Positions 8,836 to 18,805 are shown, counted from the first letter of the stretch. The stretch is 64,000 nucleotides of DNA from an uncultured Lachnoclostridium sp. (GCA_946402335.1 CAMIWE010000001.1:62001-126000), one strand, 5' to 3'. The notes: generated from the sequence alone by a model not told the origin. Made by a program: numbers and translations.

Positions 8836-10047
8836 TTACAGGTTGTCGAGACCTTTGTAAAGACTGAGCATCGGCATTACGCATGCTCCGACAAGAATTC
8901 CGACGAAAACTGCGATAACCAGGATGATGATAGGCTCCATTACGGAGAGCAGGTTCTGCGTAGCATTCTCTACTTCTTCATCGTAATAGTCTGCCATCTT
9001 GGTAAGCATCGAATCCATATCACCGGTTTCCTCACCGATCTTGGTCATGTGTACAACCATGGGCGGGAAAATTCCGGCTCTCTTAAGCGGTTCGGAAAGC
9101 GGTACACCTTTCTTAACCTCTTCCTTCGCTTCAAGTACGGCCTGACGGAATACGTAGTTGCTCATCGTCTTCGCGCTGATGTCAAGTGCATCAATCATCG
9201 AGATACCCGAAGAGGTAAGCGTTGCAAGGGTTCTTGCAAGTCTCGAAGAAGACGTCTTGATCGTGAAATCCTTAAATGCGGGAATCTTGATCGCTGCATT
9301 TGCCAGGAATATCGTTCCGGTCTGGGATGCGCTGAAAATCTTTAATCCGATTACGATCGCAACCATAATGGCTATGATCAGGATTACGTTATGTTTAAAG
9401 AAATCCGCTGCAGCCATAACGGCAAGTGTCAGAGCCGGCATCTTCGTGTCCATCTGTTTGAACATGTCCATGAAGTTCGGGATAACGAATGCCATCATGA
9501 CGATCATTACGATAATGGCAACTACTACAACGACAATCGGGTAAATCAAAGCCTTCTTGATCATCGCGGAAAGCTTGGTGTCTTTCTCGAACTGGTTCGC
9601 CATACGGTCGAGGGAAACGTCGATACTACCGGAAGCCTCACCGGCCTCTACCATGTTGATCATCATGGGCGGGAATACGTCGCTTCGTTCTCTCAACGCG
9701 TTCGCAAAGCTTTCACCTTTTGCGATATTGGCTTTTACTTCGCCGAGTGCCTTCTTCAGGTTCTTGTTCTCGGTCTGGTCTTCCATCATGCCCATTGCGT
9801 CAACGATCGGAACGCCGGCATTCAGGATGGATACGAACTGGCGGCAGAAAACGCTGAGATCACGTTTGCCAACACCGCTTCCGCCGATGTTCATATCTTT
9901 ATTTAAGAAAGACTGTTCGCTGACTTTCAGCGGGATCAGGCCTTCACCTTTGAGCATCGTCTGCGCTCTGTCCGGTGAAGCCGCTTCAATATTGCCCTTC
10001 TTTCTACGGCCCATCTTGTCGACGGCCTCATATGCATATGCGGGCAT
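8836..10047 (-). CDS. pilC: type IV pilus inner-membrane platform protein
   Basis: 403 residues, the usual PilC/GspF length. MPAYAYEAVDKMGRRKKG is the typical N-terminus. Two homologous T2SS_F domains follow: the first ends in a hydrophobic hairpin near 170-235, the second carries GIFPPMVVHMTKIGEETG and ends in a hydrophobic C-terminal helix. The first repeat carries the matching VFPPMMINMVEAGEASG. PilC is the membrane rotor on which PilB and PilT act. It lies 29 bp downstream of pilT, consistent with one transcript pilB-pilT-pilC-pilA. Confidence 0.96.
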   Translation of the reverse strand: MPAYAYEAVDKMGRRKKGNIEAASPDRAQTMLKGEGLIPLKVSEQSFLNKDMNIGGSGVGKRDLSVFCRQFVSILNAGVPIVDAMGMMEDQTENKNLKKALGEVKANIAKGESFANALRERSDVFPPMMINMVEAGEASGSIDVSLDRMANQFEKDTKLSAMIKKALIYPIVVVVVAIIVMIVMMAFVIPNFMDMFKQMDTKMPALTLAVMAAADFFKHNVILIIAIMVAIVIGLKIFSASQTGTIFLANAAIKIPAFKDFTIKTSSSRLARTLATLTSSGISMIDALDISAKTMSNYVFRQAVLEAKEEVKKGVPLSEPLKRAGIFPPMVVHMTKIGEETGDMDSMLTKMADYYDEEVENATQNLLSVMEPIIILVIAVFVGILVGACVMPMLSLYKGLDNL

Positions 10048-10076
10048 CGGTAATTCCTCCTTTTCTGTTCAGCCGC

Positions 10077-11141
10077 TTAGAATGTAACCTTACGGCTCAT
10101 GGCGATTGTATCCTGTGCGTAATTCAAGCAGTTCTCAGCACTGATCAAACCGCCGATATACAGATTGTAAAGTGCGTCATCCATGGACTGCATGCCCTGC
10201 TTCTTGCTGGTCTGAATCATGGAAGGAATCTGGAATGCCTTACCTTCACGAATCAGGTTGCGGATGGCGCTTGTTCCCATCATTACCTCAAATGCCGCAA
10301 CTCGGCCGGAGCCGGTCTGGATCGGGAGCAGCTGCTGCGAGATAACGCATTCGATAACGCTCGCGAGCTGAACTCTGATCTGCTGCTGCTGATGAGGCGG
10401 AAATACGTCGATAACACGGTTGATCGTATCGGCTGCACTGTTGGTATGCAGTGTGGAGAATACGAGGTGGCCGGTCTCGGCTGCGGTGATTGCGGTCTGG
10501 ATGGTATCCAGGTCACGCATCTCTCCTACAAGGATTACGTCCGGGTCTTCACGGAGTGCTGCACGAAGCGCTCCGGAATAAGACTCCGTATCGTCTCCGA
10601 TCTCACGCTGGTTTACGATGGACTTCTCGTGCCTGTGCAGGTACTCGATAGGATCCTCCAGGGTGATGATGTGCTTTGCATAAGTCTTGTTGATCATGTT
10701 GATCAACGAAGCGAGGGTTGTGGACTTACCGGAACCGGTTGCACCGGTTACCAGAACCAGACCACGCTTTCTGGTACAGAGTTCCTGAACCGCAGCGGGA
10801 AGTCCGAGTTCTCTCGGTGCCGGAATCTTAAACGGCAGGAGTCGCATGACCATCGCCAGCGTTCCTCTCTGCTTAAATACGTTTACACGGAAACGTCCGC
10901 GTCCGTACAGGGAGTACGCGAAGTCGATTTCACCGGTCTTATCCATGATCTCAACCAGTCGGTCGTTATCGGCGAAAAGCGGAACAACCAGTTCCTCAAT
11001 CGCCTCCGGCGTAAGCTTTTCGGTGTCAAGCGGTCTCAGGTCACCGTCAATACGGAATATAACGGGTCTGCCTGCAGTGATATGTACGTCCGACGCATGT
11101 CGGTTGACGGCTTCCTGCAAAATATCGTCTAATTCTCTCAT
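10077..11141 (-). CDS. pilT: type IV pilus retraction ATPase
   Basis: 354 residues. The N-terminal PAS-like region is followed by a RecA-type ATPase core: Walker A GATGSGKST (about 133), an Asp-box around TLEDPIEYLH, Walker B DPDVILVGEMRD and the His-box HLVFSTLHTNSA. The C-terminal AIRNLIREGKAFQI resembles the AIRNLIRE motif essential for retraction by PilT. Together these support PilT rather than a second extension ATPase. It sits 47 bp after pilB. Its presence predicts retractile pili, hence possible twitching. Confidence 0.95.
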   Translation of the reverse strand: MRELDDILQEAVNRHASDVHITAGRPVIFRIDGDLRPLDTEKLTPEAIEELVVPLFADNDRLVEIMDKTGEIDFAYSLYGRGRFRVNVFKQRGTLAMVMRLLPFKIPAPRELGLPAAVQELCTRKRGLVLVTGATGSGKSTTLASLINMINKTYAKHIITLEDPIEYLHRHEKSIVNQREIGDDTESYSGALRAALREDPDVILVGEMRDLDTIQTAITAAETGHLVFSTLHTNSAADTINRVIDVFPPHQQQQIRVQLASVIECVISQQLLPIQTGSGRVAAFEVMMGTSAIRNLIREGKAFQIPSMIQTSKKQGMQSMDDALYNLYIGGLISAENCLNYAQDTIAMSRKVTF

Positions 11142-11188
11142 ATTCTGTCCGTTCCTCTTTCCTGATTATTACCGGCGCTGCGCCGCTG

Positions 11189-12886
11189 TTAGCTTTCGAA
11201 GGATACCCGGAGCATTTCCGAGTAAGAAGTGATTCCCTGCAAAGCCGTTCTAGCCGCGCTCATACGGAGCGTGCTCATGCCTTCTTCCAGGGCGGCCTGC
11301 TTCAGAACATCCGAATCCTCACGGTTCGAAATGATCTTCTTCAGTCTCGGCGTGATCTCCATGATCTCATAAACACCGATTCGGCCTTTATATCCCCGGT
11401 TGCAGTACATGCAGCCGACGGGTTCATATAAAACCACGTTCGGGGTATCCGGTCGGATTCCCATGGTCCGTTTTTCTTCTTCGGTGGCGTAACGCGCCTG
11501 TCTGCACTTCGGACAGAGACGACGAACAAGTCGCTGTGCGATAACGCCTACAACAGAGTCCGCAATCAGGTAACTCTCAACGCCCATATCCAGAAGACGG
11601 GCGATCGTTGCAGCGGAACTGTTTGTATGGAGGGTGCTTACTACAAGGTGACCGGTGATGGATGCCTGTACCGCGATCTGCGCCGTCTCACCGTCTCGAA
11701 TCTCACCGATCATGATAATGTCAGGGTCCTGACGGAGAATGGAACGAAGCGCGGACGCGAAGGTAAGTCCCGCTTTTACGTTAACATGTACCTGGTTGAT
11801 TCCGTTGATATTCGCCTCTACAGGGTCCTCAACCGTGATGATGTTAACATCTTCTTTATTCAATTCACTTAATGCGGTATAAAGCGTTGTTGATTTACCG
11901 GAACCGGTAGGACCGGTAACAAGGATGATTCCGTGCGGGTTCGCCAGAATGTGGTCGAACTTCTTCATTTCCGCGTCGCCGAAACCGAGGTCTTTCTTGC
12001 TTCGGGTGAGTGCCGTCTTCTGGGCAAGTCGCATTACGCACTTTTCACCGTAGTAGGTAGGAAGAACGGAAACTCGGATATCGTATTCCACACGGTCAAC
12101 CGTAATACTGATACGGCCGTCCTGCGGTTTACGCTTTTCGGAAATGTCCATGCCGCCCATGATCTTAAGACGGGCGATGATTGCGGGAAGCATTCCGATG
12201 TCGTAGGTGATCTGTTCGAAAAGCGCACCGTCGATTCGGTACCGGATGCGAACTTTCGTCTCCAGCGCTTCTACATGAATATCGGATGCTCTCTGACGGG
12301 CTGCCGACTCAATCATGTTTCGAACCATGATAACGATCGGGGAATCGGCTACGGAGTCTTCTTCGTTCTCCTCTTCGCCGATGGCCTTCTTTGCTTCACG
12401 CTCTTTCGCGTAAGCTTCTGCGGCGTCAAGTGCTTCCGCGTTACCGAAGTACTTGTCGATACAGATCATGATGTCATGCGTTGTCGCGATATAGGCTTCG
12501 ATGTCCATATGGGTAACCATGGACAGGTCGTCGATCGCAACCATATCCATCGGGTCCGCCATGGCCACGCGAAGGGAATTGGAATTACCGTACGCGAAAG
12601 GCATTACCATGTATTTACGAAGGATTGTCGGGCTTACGAGTCCGACAATGTCCTCGGGAATCTTCATCGTGGAAGGAGTAACCATCTCAACGCCCAGCTG
12701 TCTGGTGAGCGCCTTCGTGATGTTCTCTTCGGAAGTGAATCCCAAATCAACCAGCGTCTCACCGAGCCGCTTGCCGTTGGTCTTCCGGACCTCCATGGCC
12801 TGTTCAATCTGTTCCGGTGTAACGACATGCTCGGACACGAGCATATCACCGAGTCTTTTCTTCTTACGATAGAGCTCGCCAGCCAT
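11189..12886 (-). CDS. pilB: type IV pilus extension ATPase
   Basis: 565 residues. The N-terminal MshEN/N1 domain (about 1-150) begins with KKRLGDMLVSEHVVTPEQIE. The ATPase core has Walker A GPTGSGKST (about 325), Walker B DPDIIMIGEIRDGET and His-box HLVVSTLHTNSS. A zinc module follows with CPKCRQ and CMYCNRG, two CxxC pairs about 40 residues apart, typical of PilB/GspE but absent from PilT. It is the first gene of the pilus operon, with a promoter about 45-75 bp upstream. MshEN domains often bind c-di-GMP in Gram-negative homologues; whether this one does cannot be judged here. Confidence 0.95.
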   Translation of the reverse strand: MAGELYRKKKRLGDMLVSEHVVTPEQIEQAMEVRKTNGKRLGETLVDLGFTSEENITKALTRQLGVEMVTPSTMKIPEDIVGLVSPTILRKYMVMPFAYGNSNSLRVAMADPMDMVAIDDLSMVTHMDIEAYIATTHDIMICIDKYFGNAEALDAAEAYAKEREAKKAIGEEENEEDSVADSPIVIMVRNMIESAARQRASDIHVEALETKVRIRYRIDGALFEQITYDIGMLPAIIARLKIMGGMDISEKRKPQDGRISITVDRVEYDIRVSVLPTYYGEKCVMRLAQKTALTRSKKDLGFGDAEMKKFDHILANPHGIILVTGPTGSGKSTTLYTALSELNKEDVNIITVEDPVEANINGINQVHVNVKAGLTFASALRSILRQDPDIIMIGEIRDGETAQIAVQASITGHLVVSTLHTNSSAATIARLLDMGVESYLIADSVVGVIAQRLVRRLCPKCRQARYATEEEKRTMGIRPDTPNVVLYEPVGCMYCNRGYKGRIGVYEIMEITPRLKKIISNREDSDVLKQAALEEGMSTLRMSAARTALQGITSYSEMLRVSFES

Positions 12887-12931
12887 GTGAAGCCTCCCAA
12901 ATGCCTGATTCGTAGTTTTATCTACAATTAG

Positions 12932-12960
12932 AGAATATCACTTCTCGGAAAATATTGCAA
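12932..12960 (-). promoter_or_regulatory. sigma-A-type promoter for the pilus operon
   Basis: On the minus strand TTGCAA (12960-12955), a 17-bp spacer and TATTCT (12937-12932) lie 46 bp upstream of the pilB ATG. The rest of the AT-rich 296-bp spacer (12887-13182) shows no gene. Confidence 0.65.
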
Positions 12961-13182
12961 GGTGAAACAATCATTTTTTGTGCATTTCTCTTGATATTTT
13001 TTATCTTCTTGTGGTTTCTGAAAATGCGACTTCTAGATATTGTGGTCAAAGCCAGTAAAATCGGGCATTTGCGCCAAGAATTTGTAAATAATTTGTTAAC
13101 ATTTGAATTCTTTGTAATACGGAAAAGCCTTTTTTCATGCAATATTTTCCGTCAAAAATCATGAACAAATTGTTAACACGGC

Positions 13183-13917
13183 CTAAAACCCGTACAAATT
13201 TCCCACTTCTTCGGAATAAATTCCTTCGCTTTGCCAGATTATGAGCGGTTTTTCGACCTTCAGACGGGGTTTTCCGCCCCGTACGCACGCAATCAGGACC
13301 ATATCCGGCTCCCTGTCAGCATACGGATATACAAGGCGCAGACGCTTCGGCTCCAATCCGGCGCCCACAAGCGTGGTAAGGATCTCGGCCAGCCGGAACG
13401 GACGGTGAACCAGATAAAACCTTCCTCCGGGCTTAAGAACCTCCGCAGCCGATTTCGCCACATCGGAAAATGTGCACAAAAGTTCATGCCGCGCAATCGC
13501 TTTTGCGTCCGACGGATTGACGATTCCGTGCCCTCCCGTCATATACGGCGGGTTCGAAATTACGACATCATAGTTTGCTTTTCCGAACAAAGAGGGGGCA
13601 TTTTTAATGTCCCCTGTAATGATATCTATCTTATCGGAAAGCCCGTTTAATGCTACACTCCGCCTTGCCATGTCCGCGCTCTCGGGCTGGATTTCGAGCC
13701 CTGTCAGATGCTTCGCCTCCGTCTTCGCGGACAGAAGAAGCGGCAGAATTCCCGTCCCCGTGCCGAGATCCAGCACGGTTTCCCCGCGCTTTACCTCCGC
13801 AAACCCGGACAGCAGCACCGCATCCATTCCAAAGCAGAACCGGCGCCGGTCCTGAATCAGCACAAGCCCGTTCCGCTGCAGGTCGACGAGCTGTTCGTGT
13901 TCCTTCAAATCCGCCAT
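13183..13917 (-). CDS. trmN6: tRNA1(Val) A37 N6-methyltransferase-like protein
   Basis: 244 residues, a class I SAM-dependent methyltransferase. Motif I is LDLGTGTGILPLLL (about 49) and the catalytic motif IV NPPY (about 121) marks an N6-adenine methyltransferase. FGMDAVLLSGF near residue 30 is typical of the TrmN6/YabB family. It follows ricT by 3 bp and holB is upstream; the same neighbourhood (holB-yaaT-yabB) occurs in Bacillus subtilis, which supports the call. It is last in the long minus-strand unit. Confidence 0.88.
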   Translation of the reverse strand: MADLKEHEQLVDLQRNGLVLIQDRRRFCFGMDAVLLSGFAEVKRGETVLDLGTGTGILPLLLSAKTEAKHLTGLEIQPESADMARRSVALNGLSDKIDIITGDIKNAPSLFGKANYDVVISNPPYMTGGHGIVNPSDAKAIARHELLCTFSDVAKSAAEVLKPGGRFYLVHRPFRLAEILTTLVGAGLEPKRLRLVYPYADREPDMVLIACVRGGKPRLKVEKPLIIWQSEGIYSEEVGNLYGF

Positions 13918-13920
13918 TGT

Positions 13921-14823
13921 TTACTCCAGGGCGCGAAGCGCCTTCTCGGCAGCAGCATCCTCACGGGACTCCTTGCGCTGTTTTCTCGGCTTAAAACGAA
14001 GTTCCTCCGCCTTATACTCGCGGATTTCCTTCTCGTCGCCGTCACTGCCGTTCACATGAACGATAACCTTAACCTTCTGCTTCAATACGTTCAGATCGGT
14101 CACCTCGCCGGTCAGTCCGTCCGGCGTATGCACCATGTCGCCGAGGTTCGGAAGGCGGCTGTTCAGATACTCATATGCTTCCTCCTCGTGCTTCAGGCAG
14201 CACATAAGCCGTCCGCAGTTTCCGCTGATCTTGGTCGGATTCAGGGACAGATTCTGTTCCTTCGCCATCTTTACGGACACGGGGATGAATTCGGACAGGT
14301 ACGTATGGCAGCACAGCTCCCGTCCGCAGATACCGATTCCGCCCCGAAGCTTCGTCTCGTCGCGCACGCCCACCTGACGCAGCTCGATTCTGGTGTGGAA
14401 TACCGTTGCAAGGTCTTTTACGAGCTCACGGAAATCCACACGCCCGTCCGCCGTAAAATAAAACAGCAGCTTGCTGTTGTCAAAGGTGTACTCGCAGCCG
14501 ATCAGTTTCATCTCAAGCCCGTGCTTTTTCACCTTCTCGGCGCATACCGCAAGCGCTTCCTTCTCCTTTGCCGTGTTTTTGAGCACCTGCTCGTCGTCCT
14601 CGGGCGTCGCAAGCCTTATGATCGGCTTTAACGGGGGAAGGTCTTTCGTTTCCTCGATTTCCCTCCTGCCGAGCACAACCTGGCCGTATTCAACGCCTCT
14701 GGCCGTCTCGACGATTACATGGGTTCCTGCTTCAATGTCCAGGTCCGCGGGGTCGAAATAGTAAATCTTTCCCGCCGCACGGAACCGGACGCCGATAATC
14801 TGAGTCATAATTTTATCCGCCAA
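13921..14823 (-). CDS. ricT: PSP1-domain protein of the RicT/YaaT family
   Basis: 300 residues. A PSP1 domain occupies roughly residues 60-150. Conserved cysteine motifs CGRELCCHTYL and NCGRLMCCLKHE follow; in B. subtilis RicT such cysteines take part in Fe-S binding with RicA and RicF, a complex that affects RNase Y-dependent mRNA maturation. A Lys/Arg-rich tail closes the protein. It lies between holB and trmN6, a conserved Firmicutes arrangement. The family call is firm; the exact role here is by homology. Confidence 0.88.
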   Translation of the reverse strand: MADKIMTQIIGVRFRAAGKIYYFDPADLDIEAGTHVIVETARGVEYGQVVLGRREIEETKDLPPLKPIIRLATPEDDEQVLKNTAKEKEALAVCAEKVKKHGLEMKLIGCEYTFDNSKLLFYFTADGRVDFRELVKDLATVFHTRIELRQVGVRDETKLRGGIGICGRELCCHTYLSEFIPVSVKMAKEQNLSLNPTKISGNCGRLMCCLKHEEEAYEYLNSRLPNLGDMVHTPDGLTGEVTDLNVLKQKVKVIVHVNGSDGDEKEIREYKAEELRFKPRKQRKESREDAAAEKALRALE

Positions 14824-14860
14824 ATGGCATGTCCTTTCTGTAAACTAACGTATCCGTATC

Positions 14861-15853
14861 TTATCGGAAACAATCCTTCATATGGAAAAGCATCAGCCAC
14901 ACCGCGGGCTCTAACGTCACATTTGCCCGCCGTTTGTCTGCCAATGTCTGAAGTTCTTTTTGCAGGCCCTTAATGCCTTCGTAGGATATCCGGGCCGCCT
15001 GCGCGCGAAGCGCCGCATCCTCCTGGGAGAACATGGGCTTTGCCTTCCGTCCCGCCGCCTTCACTAAAAGAAGGTCCCGGATCCAGACCGTCATCAGTTC
15101 CAAGATCGCATCCAGGTCGTCCTTGCCGGAGGCCAGGCTTTTCGCCGTAACCGCCATGCGTTCATCACCCATATCGGGAATTGCCTGCATGATGCCGACC
15201 GCCGTATCCTTCTGTTTTCGGAATTCCTCCGACCCCGAAATCGTCAGCGCCTTTCCAGGGCTTCCCCCCGCAAGCGTTGCCGCAAGTCTTGCACGGTAAT
15301 CCGGAATCTGCGCCCGTTCCATTAAAAACGGAACCAGCTCGCTTTCCGCCACGGGCAGAAACGAAAGAAGCACCGCCCGGGACTGAATGGTCGGAAGAAA
15401 CGCATTCCGGTTATTGGTCAGTAACAGTATAATACCATATTCCGGCGGTTCTTCAAGAGTTTTTAACAGCGCGTTCTGCGCCTGCTCGTTCATTTTCTCG
15501 GTTTCATCCACGATAAAAATCCGGTACGGCCCCACATAAGGCTTGATTTCCATCGGCGCGCAAAGCTGCTGGCGGATGTCGTCAACACCGATCACGGACT
15601 TCTCATGCGTCACATAAGAAACATCCGGCTGGTTGCCGGATTCCATCTGCAAACAGGAGATGCACCGTCCGCACGGCTCGCCCGCACCTTCACGGCATTG
15701 CAAGGCTGCTGCCAGCGTCTTCGCCGTCAGCCTCTTTCCGATACCGTCATCTCCTTCAAAAATATAGGCGTGCCCGATCTGTCCGGTCTGTACGCCCTGT
15801 CTGAGATGCTCGATGATGCTCTTGTGACCGATAATGTCACGGAAGGACAGCAT
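14861..15853 (-). CDS. holB: DNA polymerase III delta-prime subunit
   Basis: 330 residues from the ATG at 15853 (MLSFRDIIGHKSIIEHL), preferred because GGAGGAAAGGAA precedes it; an open frame extends 28 codons further upstream without a better start. An AAA+ domain has the P-loop GDDGIGKRLTAK and a zinc module CREGAGEPCGRCISC. TLEEPPEYGIILLLT and TIQSRAVLL mark the sensor region, where the usual SRC triad is SRA. It loads the beta clamp as part of the DnaX complex. It is 85 bp from the kinase gene upstream and 37 bp from ricT. Confidence 0.9.
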   Translation of the reverse strand: MLSFRDIIGHKSIIEHLRQGVQTGQIGHAYIFEGDDGIGKRLTAKTLAAALQCREGAGEPCGRCISCLQMESGNQPDVSYVTHEKSVIGVDDIRQQLCAPMEIKPYVGPYRIFIVDETEKMNEQAQNALLKTLEEPPEYGIILLLTNNRNAFLPTIQSRAVLLSFLPVAESELVPFLMERAQIPDYRARLAATLAGGSPGKALTISGSEEFRKQKDTAVGIMQAIPDMGDERMAVTAKSLASGKDDLDAILELMTVWIRDLLLVKAAGRKAKPMFSQEDAALRAQAARISYEGIKGLQKELQTLADKRRANVTLEPAVWLMLFHMKDCFR

Positions 15854-15938
15854 TTCCTTTCCTCCAATCATGTCGTACCGCTGCGGATTTCCGTTTCGGT
15901 GGAAAATGCCGGCCTCTCCCGCCGGCATTCCCGCCAAA

Positions 15939-16526
15939 TCAGATCTCTTTTCTTATTGTATCACACAATTCCTCCAAAACGCGAGCGTAATCGTCATTTT
16001 GGTAGCGTTTTTCGATTCCGAGCTCCGAAAGCCTCTCCTCGGAAAAATCCTTCGCATCCGCGAGAAACCGGCGGCACAGCTCCGCATACCGCGGCTTGGC
16101 CTGGCTGCGTTCCCGCAAAACGGCACGCATAAGGCGAAGGCCGTCTTCCACTTCAATATATAACGGAACAACCTGCTCCGGGCCGAAATAATCCCTAAGA
16201 TTCCCGTAGGCTTCGGGCGTAACAATCAGGATGCTGCTGCCGCGGTTTAGGTCAATCTGCCCGTCGTCGGCCGTCAGATAATACCACGGACCGTAAACGG
16301 TCTGGTAGCAGCGGGACTCGATAACTTTTCCGTCTGCTTCCATCGCGCGCATCTGTTCCTCGGAAAGAAAATGATATTCCTTTCCCTCCGTCTCGCCCGC
16401 GCGCATCGGGCGCGTTGTATAAGGAACAACCGTCCCGAGTTTTCCCGCAAAGCGCTCGACAATGTCTTTATAAAGCGTGTCTTTGCCGGACGCACTCTTT
16501 CCCATGATCAAAAACAGTTTAGCCAT
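15939..16526 (-). CDS. guanylate-kinase-like P-loop nucleotide kinase
   Basis: 195 residues from the ATG at 16526, which overlaps the end of the GDP-mannose pyrophosphorylase gene by 8 bp; a longer frame exists but MAKLFLIMGKSASGKDT is the natural N-terminus. P-loop GKSASGKD is followed by PYTTRPMRAGETEGKEYHF, the GMP-binding signature of guanylate kinases. The middle region differs from canonical Gmk (no clear SVPP segment), so it may be a second guanylate-kinase-like enzyme rather than the essential one. Its place after ManC could link it to GDP-sugar supply (inference). Confidence 0.78.
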   Translation of the reverse strand: MAKLFLIMGKSASGKDTLYKDIVERFAGKLGTVVPYTTRPMRAGETEGKEYHFLSEEQMRAMEADGKVIESRCYQTVYGPWYYLTADDGQIDLNRGSSILIVTPEAYGNLRDYFGPEQVVPLYIEVEDGLRLMRAVLRERSQAKPRYAELCRRFLADAKDFSEERLSELGIEKRYQNDDYARVLEELCDTIRKEI

Positions 16527-17859
16527 ACAGACTCCAGTCCCAGTCAAGACGATGAATGTCTTCCTCCGACAGATCATCTCCGAGCTGCACTTCTATCATA
16601 TGCAGGTCCGTCTCCGCATAAATCGCGTGCCGGGTTCCCGCCTTTACAAACCGCATGTCACCCTGGACAAAGGGCTGCTCCTCCCCTTCAATGATGAGGC
16701 GCCCCCGGCCGTACGTAACCGTCCAGTGTTCCGACCGCTGCGCATGGGTATGATAGCTGATATGGCTTCCCGCCGTGATCAGGATCTGTCTCGTCAGGGT
16801 TTCCGTCCCGTCCTCCGCAACGGAATAATCGAGAACGACATACCGGCCCCATTCCCTTTCTTCATACATCGGCCGTTTGGAAAGACCCTCCACGGTTTTT
16901 TTAATGTCCGGGCTCGCCTCCCTGCCGGAAACCAGAATGCCGTCCGGGCTGGCCGCCACGATAATATCCTTCACGCCGAACAGCGCCATCGGAACACCTA
17001 GCTCGTTGATCGCGTTCACATCTTCGCACCGGTCCGCCACAACTTTTCCGACCAGCGGCTCGCTCATCGCCCGGGTAAGCGTGTCCCAGGTCCCGATATC
17101 GTCCCAGACGCCGTTATATTTTACAACGCCGGTCTTCGGTTCATGCTCCGATACCGCATAGTCAAACGAGATCTTCTGCAGATCCGCATACCCTTCAAAC
17201 AGACTCCGGTAATCGGACGTTCCGAGGATCTCGGCCGCCTTCTTTAAAACATAGCCGTTCCGGAAGGCAAATACGCCGCCGTTCCAGAGGGCTCCCTCCG
17301 CGATCAGCTGCTCCGCCCGTGCCTTCTCGGGCTTCTCCACAAAGTACCGCACTTCGGATTCGTCCGCATCCGCTGCCGGAACGATGTAGCCGTATTTTTC
17401 GCTCGGCGAATCCGGATGTATGCCCAGAAGAACCAGGTTCTCGTCGGTGTGTGCAAGCCGCGCGGCAAGTTTCGGCAGATCCGCGAAAAAGGTGCTGTCC
17501 ACAAGCGAATCAATCGGGCACACAACCGTTACCTCGGTATCCGCCACATGCTCCTGATCCTTTAAATATGCTGCGGCCAGCGCGATTGCGGGAAATGTGT
17601 TCCGCCGGCAGGGCTCCGTCGAAATCGCGACATCCTTCCCGACCTGGGCACGGATGGCCTCCACCTGCTTGTCCGACGTCGCAATTACCACGCTGCTTTG
17701 GGGATTGGTCTCCCGGATCATGCGGTATACCCTCTGCAGCATGGATTCATAGCCGCCGTCCGGACGGCGGAATATTTTCAGAAACTGTTTTGAACGGACC
17801 TCATTGGAAAGAGGCCACAGACGCGTTCCGGAACCACCGGACAATAAGATGATATTCAT
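16519..17859 (-). CDS. manC: mannose-1-phosphate guanylyltransferase with C-terminal cupin
   Basis: 446 residues from the ATG at 17859, behind AAGGA; an upstream in-frame extension lacks family similarity. The N-terminal nucleotidyltransferase has the signature LLSGGSGTRLWPLS and KQFLK. FVEKPEKA and NGGVFAFR complete the active site. The last about 120 residues are a cupin (SYHTHAQRSEHWTV), as in ManC/AlgA-type enzymes that can also isomerise mannose-6-phosphate. The product GDP-mannose feeds Gmd and Rmd encoded upstream in the same unit and probably the mannosyl-lipid GT2. Confidence 0.92.
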   Translation of the reverse strand: MNIILLSGGSGTRLWPLSNEVRSKQFLKIFRRPDGGYESMLQRVYRMIRETNPQSSVVIATSDKQVEAIRAQVGKDVAISTEPCRRNTFPAIALAAAYLKDQEHVADTEVTVVCPIDSLVDSTFFADLPKLAARLAHTDENLVLLGIHPDSPSEKYGYIVPAADADESEVRYFVEKPEKARAEQLIAEGALWNGGVFAFRNGYVLKKAAEILGTSDYRSLFEGYADLQKISFDYAVSEHEPKTGVVKYNGVWDDIGTWDTLTRAMSEPLVGKVVADRCEDVNAINELGVPMALFGVKDIIVAASPDGILVSGREASPDIKKTVEGLSKRPMYEEREWGRYVVLDYSVAEDGTETLTRQILITAGSHISYHTHAQRSEHWTVTYGRGRLIIEGEEQPFVQGDMRFVKAGTRHAIYAETDLHMIEVQLGDDLSEEDIHRLDWDWSLYG

Positions 17860-17899
17860 TCCTTGTTTCCTTTCAAAAAGGCCCATGCCCCGCCGTCTG

Positions 17900-18805
17900 C
17901 TAAAGGCTGTTCGTTTTGCCTCCGCCGTTTCGGATCTTACACCGCATGATGCCGCGGCGGAAGCAGGGAAATGCAAGCTTCTTTTCAAAACCGGCCGGGA
18001 ACAGATATCCGGGCGCAACCGTATACGAGGCGCCCTTCTTCTCCATTACTTCCTTAATGTTCTGCTCGGCTTCCTTTCTGTGATACAGGCAGACGGCCAG
18101 ATCCATATCCTCGCCGGTTAAGGCTTCGTCCGCACCGCGAAGGAATGCCTCCTCCGCCCCCTCGATGTCGCATTTTATAAACAAATGCTCTCCCGAAAGG
18201 TTTTCTTCTTTCAAAAACGCATCAAACGTCGTCTCCGTATCCGTAATCCGCTCCCCGATATACTTCGGGACGATCGTAACCTTATCCTTCCAGGGCGCAA
18301 ACGTCTTTTTAAGCGGCTCCTCCCACAGCGGGTCACACTCAAATACATATGCATGTCTGACCGGCTCAATGTTTAACAGGGCAAAGAACCCTTCCGCGCC
18401 GCCAAGGTCCACCAGAACGCTGTTCTCTTCCACCTGAAATGAATCCGTGAGATAACAGTGCGGGCTCCGCGCGTCCATCTCCGTGAGCAGAAGGTTATGG
18501 TAGAATTTGATCTCCGCCTTCTTCCAGACCCGCGGATAATACAGACGCTTTCCGTTCAGCATAACGTATCGAAAGCCGTCCTCCTGCAAAACGGCGACCT
18601 TTTTCGGAGAATATTCCTTTGTATACGGAAGATTGATCATGCGGACTTCGCCCGTCCGCATTACTTCCGCAAGTTCCTCCCCGTAGGTTTCTTTCAATTC
18701 CGGATCCGCCCAGAGCCGCTCCATGTCCTCCCGGTATTGGCGAAAACGGGATTTTGACACGAAACGGTCCACAAGAATCCGCAGAAAAAGAGGCGTATAT
18801 CGCAT
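17900..18805 (-). CDS. FkbM-like SAM-dependent methyltransferase
   Basis: 301 residues. A Rossmann-type SAM fold begins near 130 with NSVLVDLGGAEGFFALL, followed by YVFECDP and FIKCDIEGAEEAFL; the last is the D-x-E-G-x-E signature of FkbM-type methyltransferases. The N-terminal about 120 residues are specific to this protein. Such enzymes often O-methylate sugars in surface glycans. It lies between a GT4 gene and manC in the glycan unit, so a capping methylation of the glycan is plausible. The substrate is unknown. Confidence 0.8.
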   Translation of the reverse strand: MRYTPLFLRILVDRFVSKSRFRQYREDMERLWADPELKETYGEELAEVMRTGEVRMINLPYTKEYSPKKVAVLQEDGFRYVMLNGKRLYYPRVWKKAEIKFYHNLLLTEMDARSPHCYLTDSFQVEENSVLVDLGGAEGFFALLNIEPVRHAYVFECDPLWEEPLKKTFAPWKDKVTIVPKYIGERITDTETTFDAFLKEENLSGEHLFIKCDIEGAEEAFLRGADEALTGEDMDLAVCLYHRKEAEQNIKEVMEKKGASYTVAPGYLFPAGFEKKLAFPCFRRGIMRCKIRNGGGKTNSL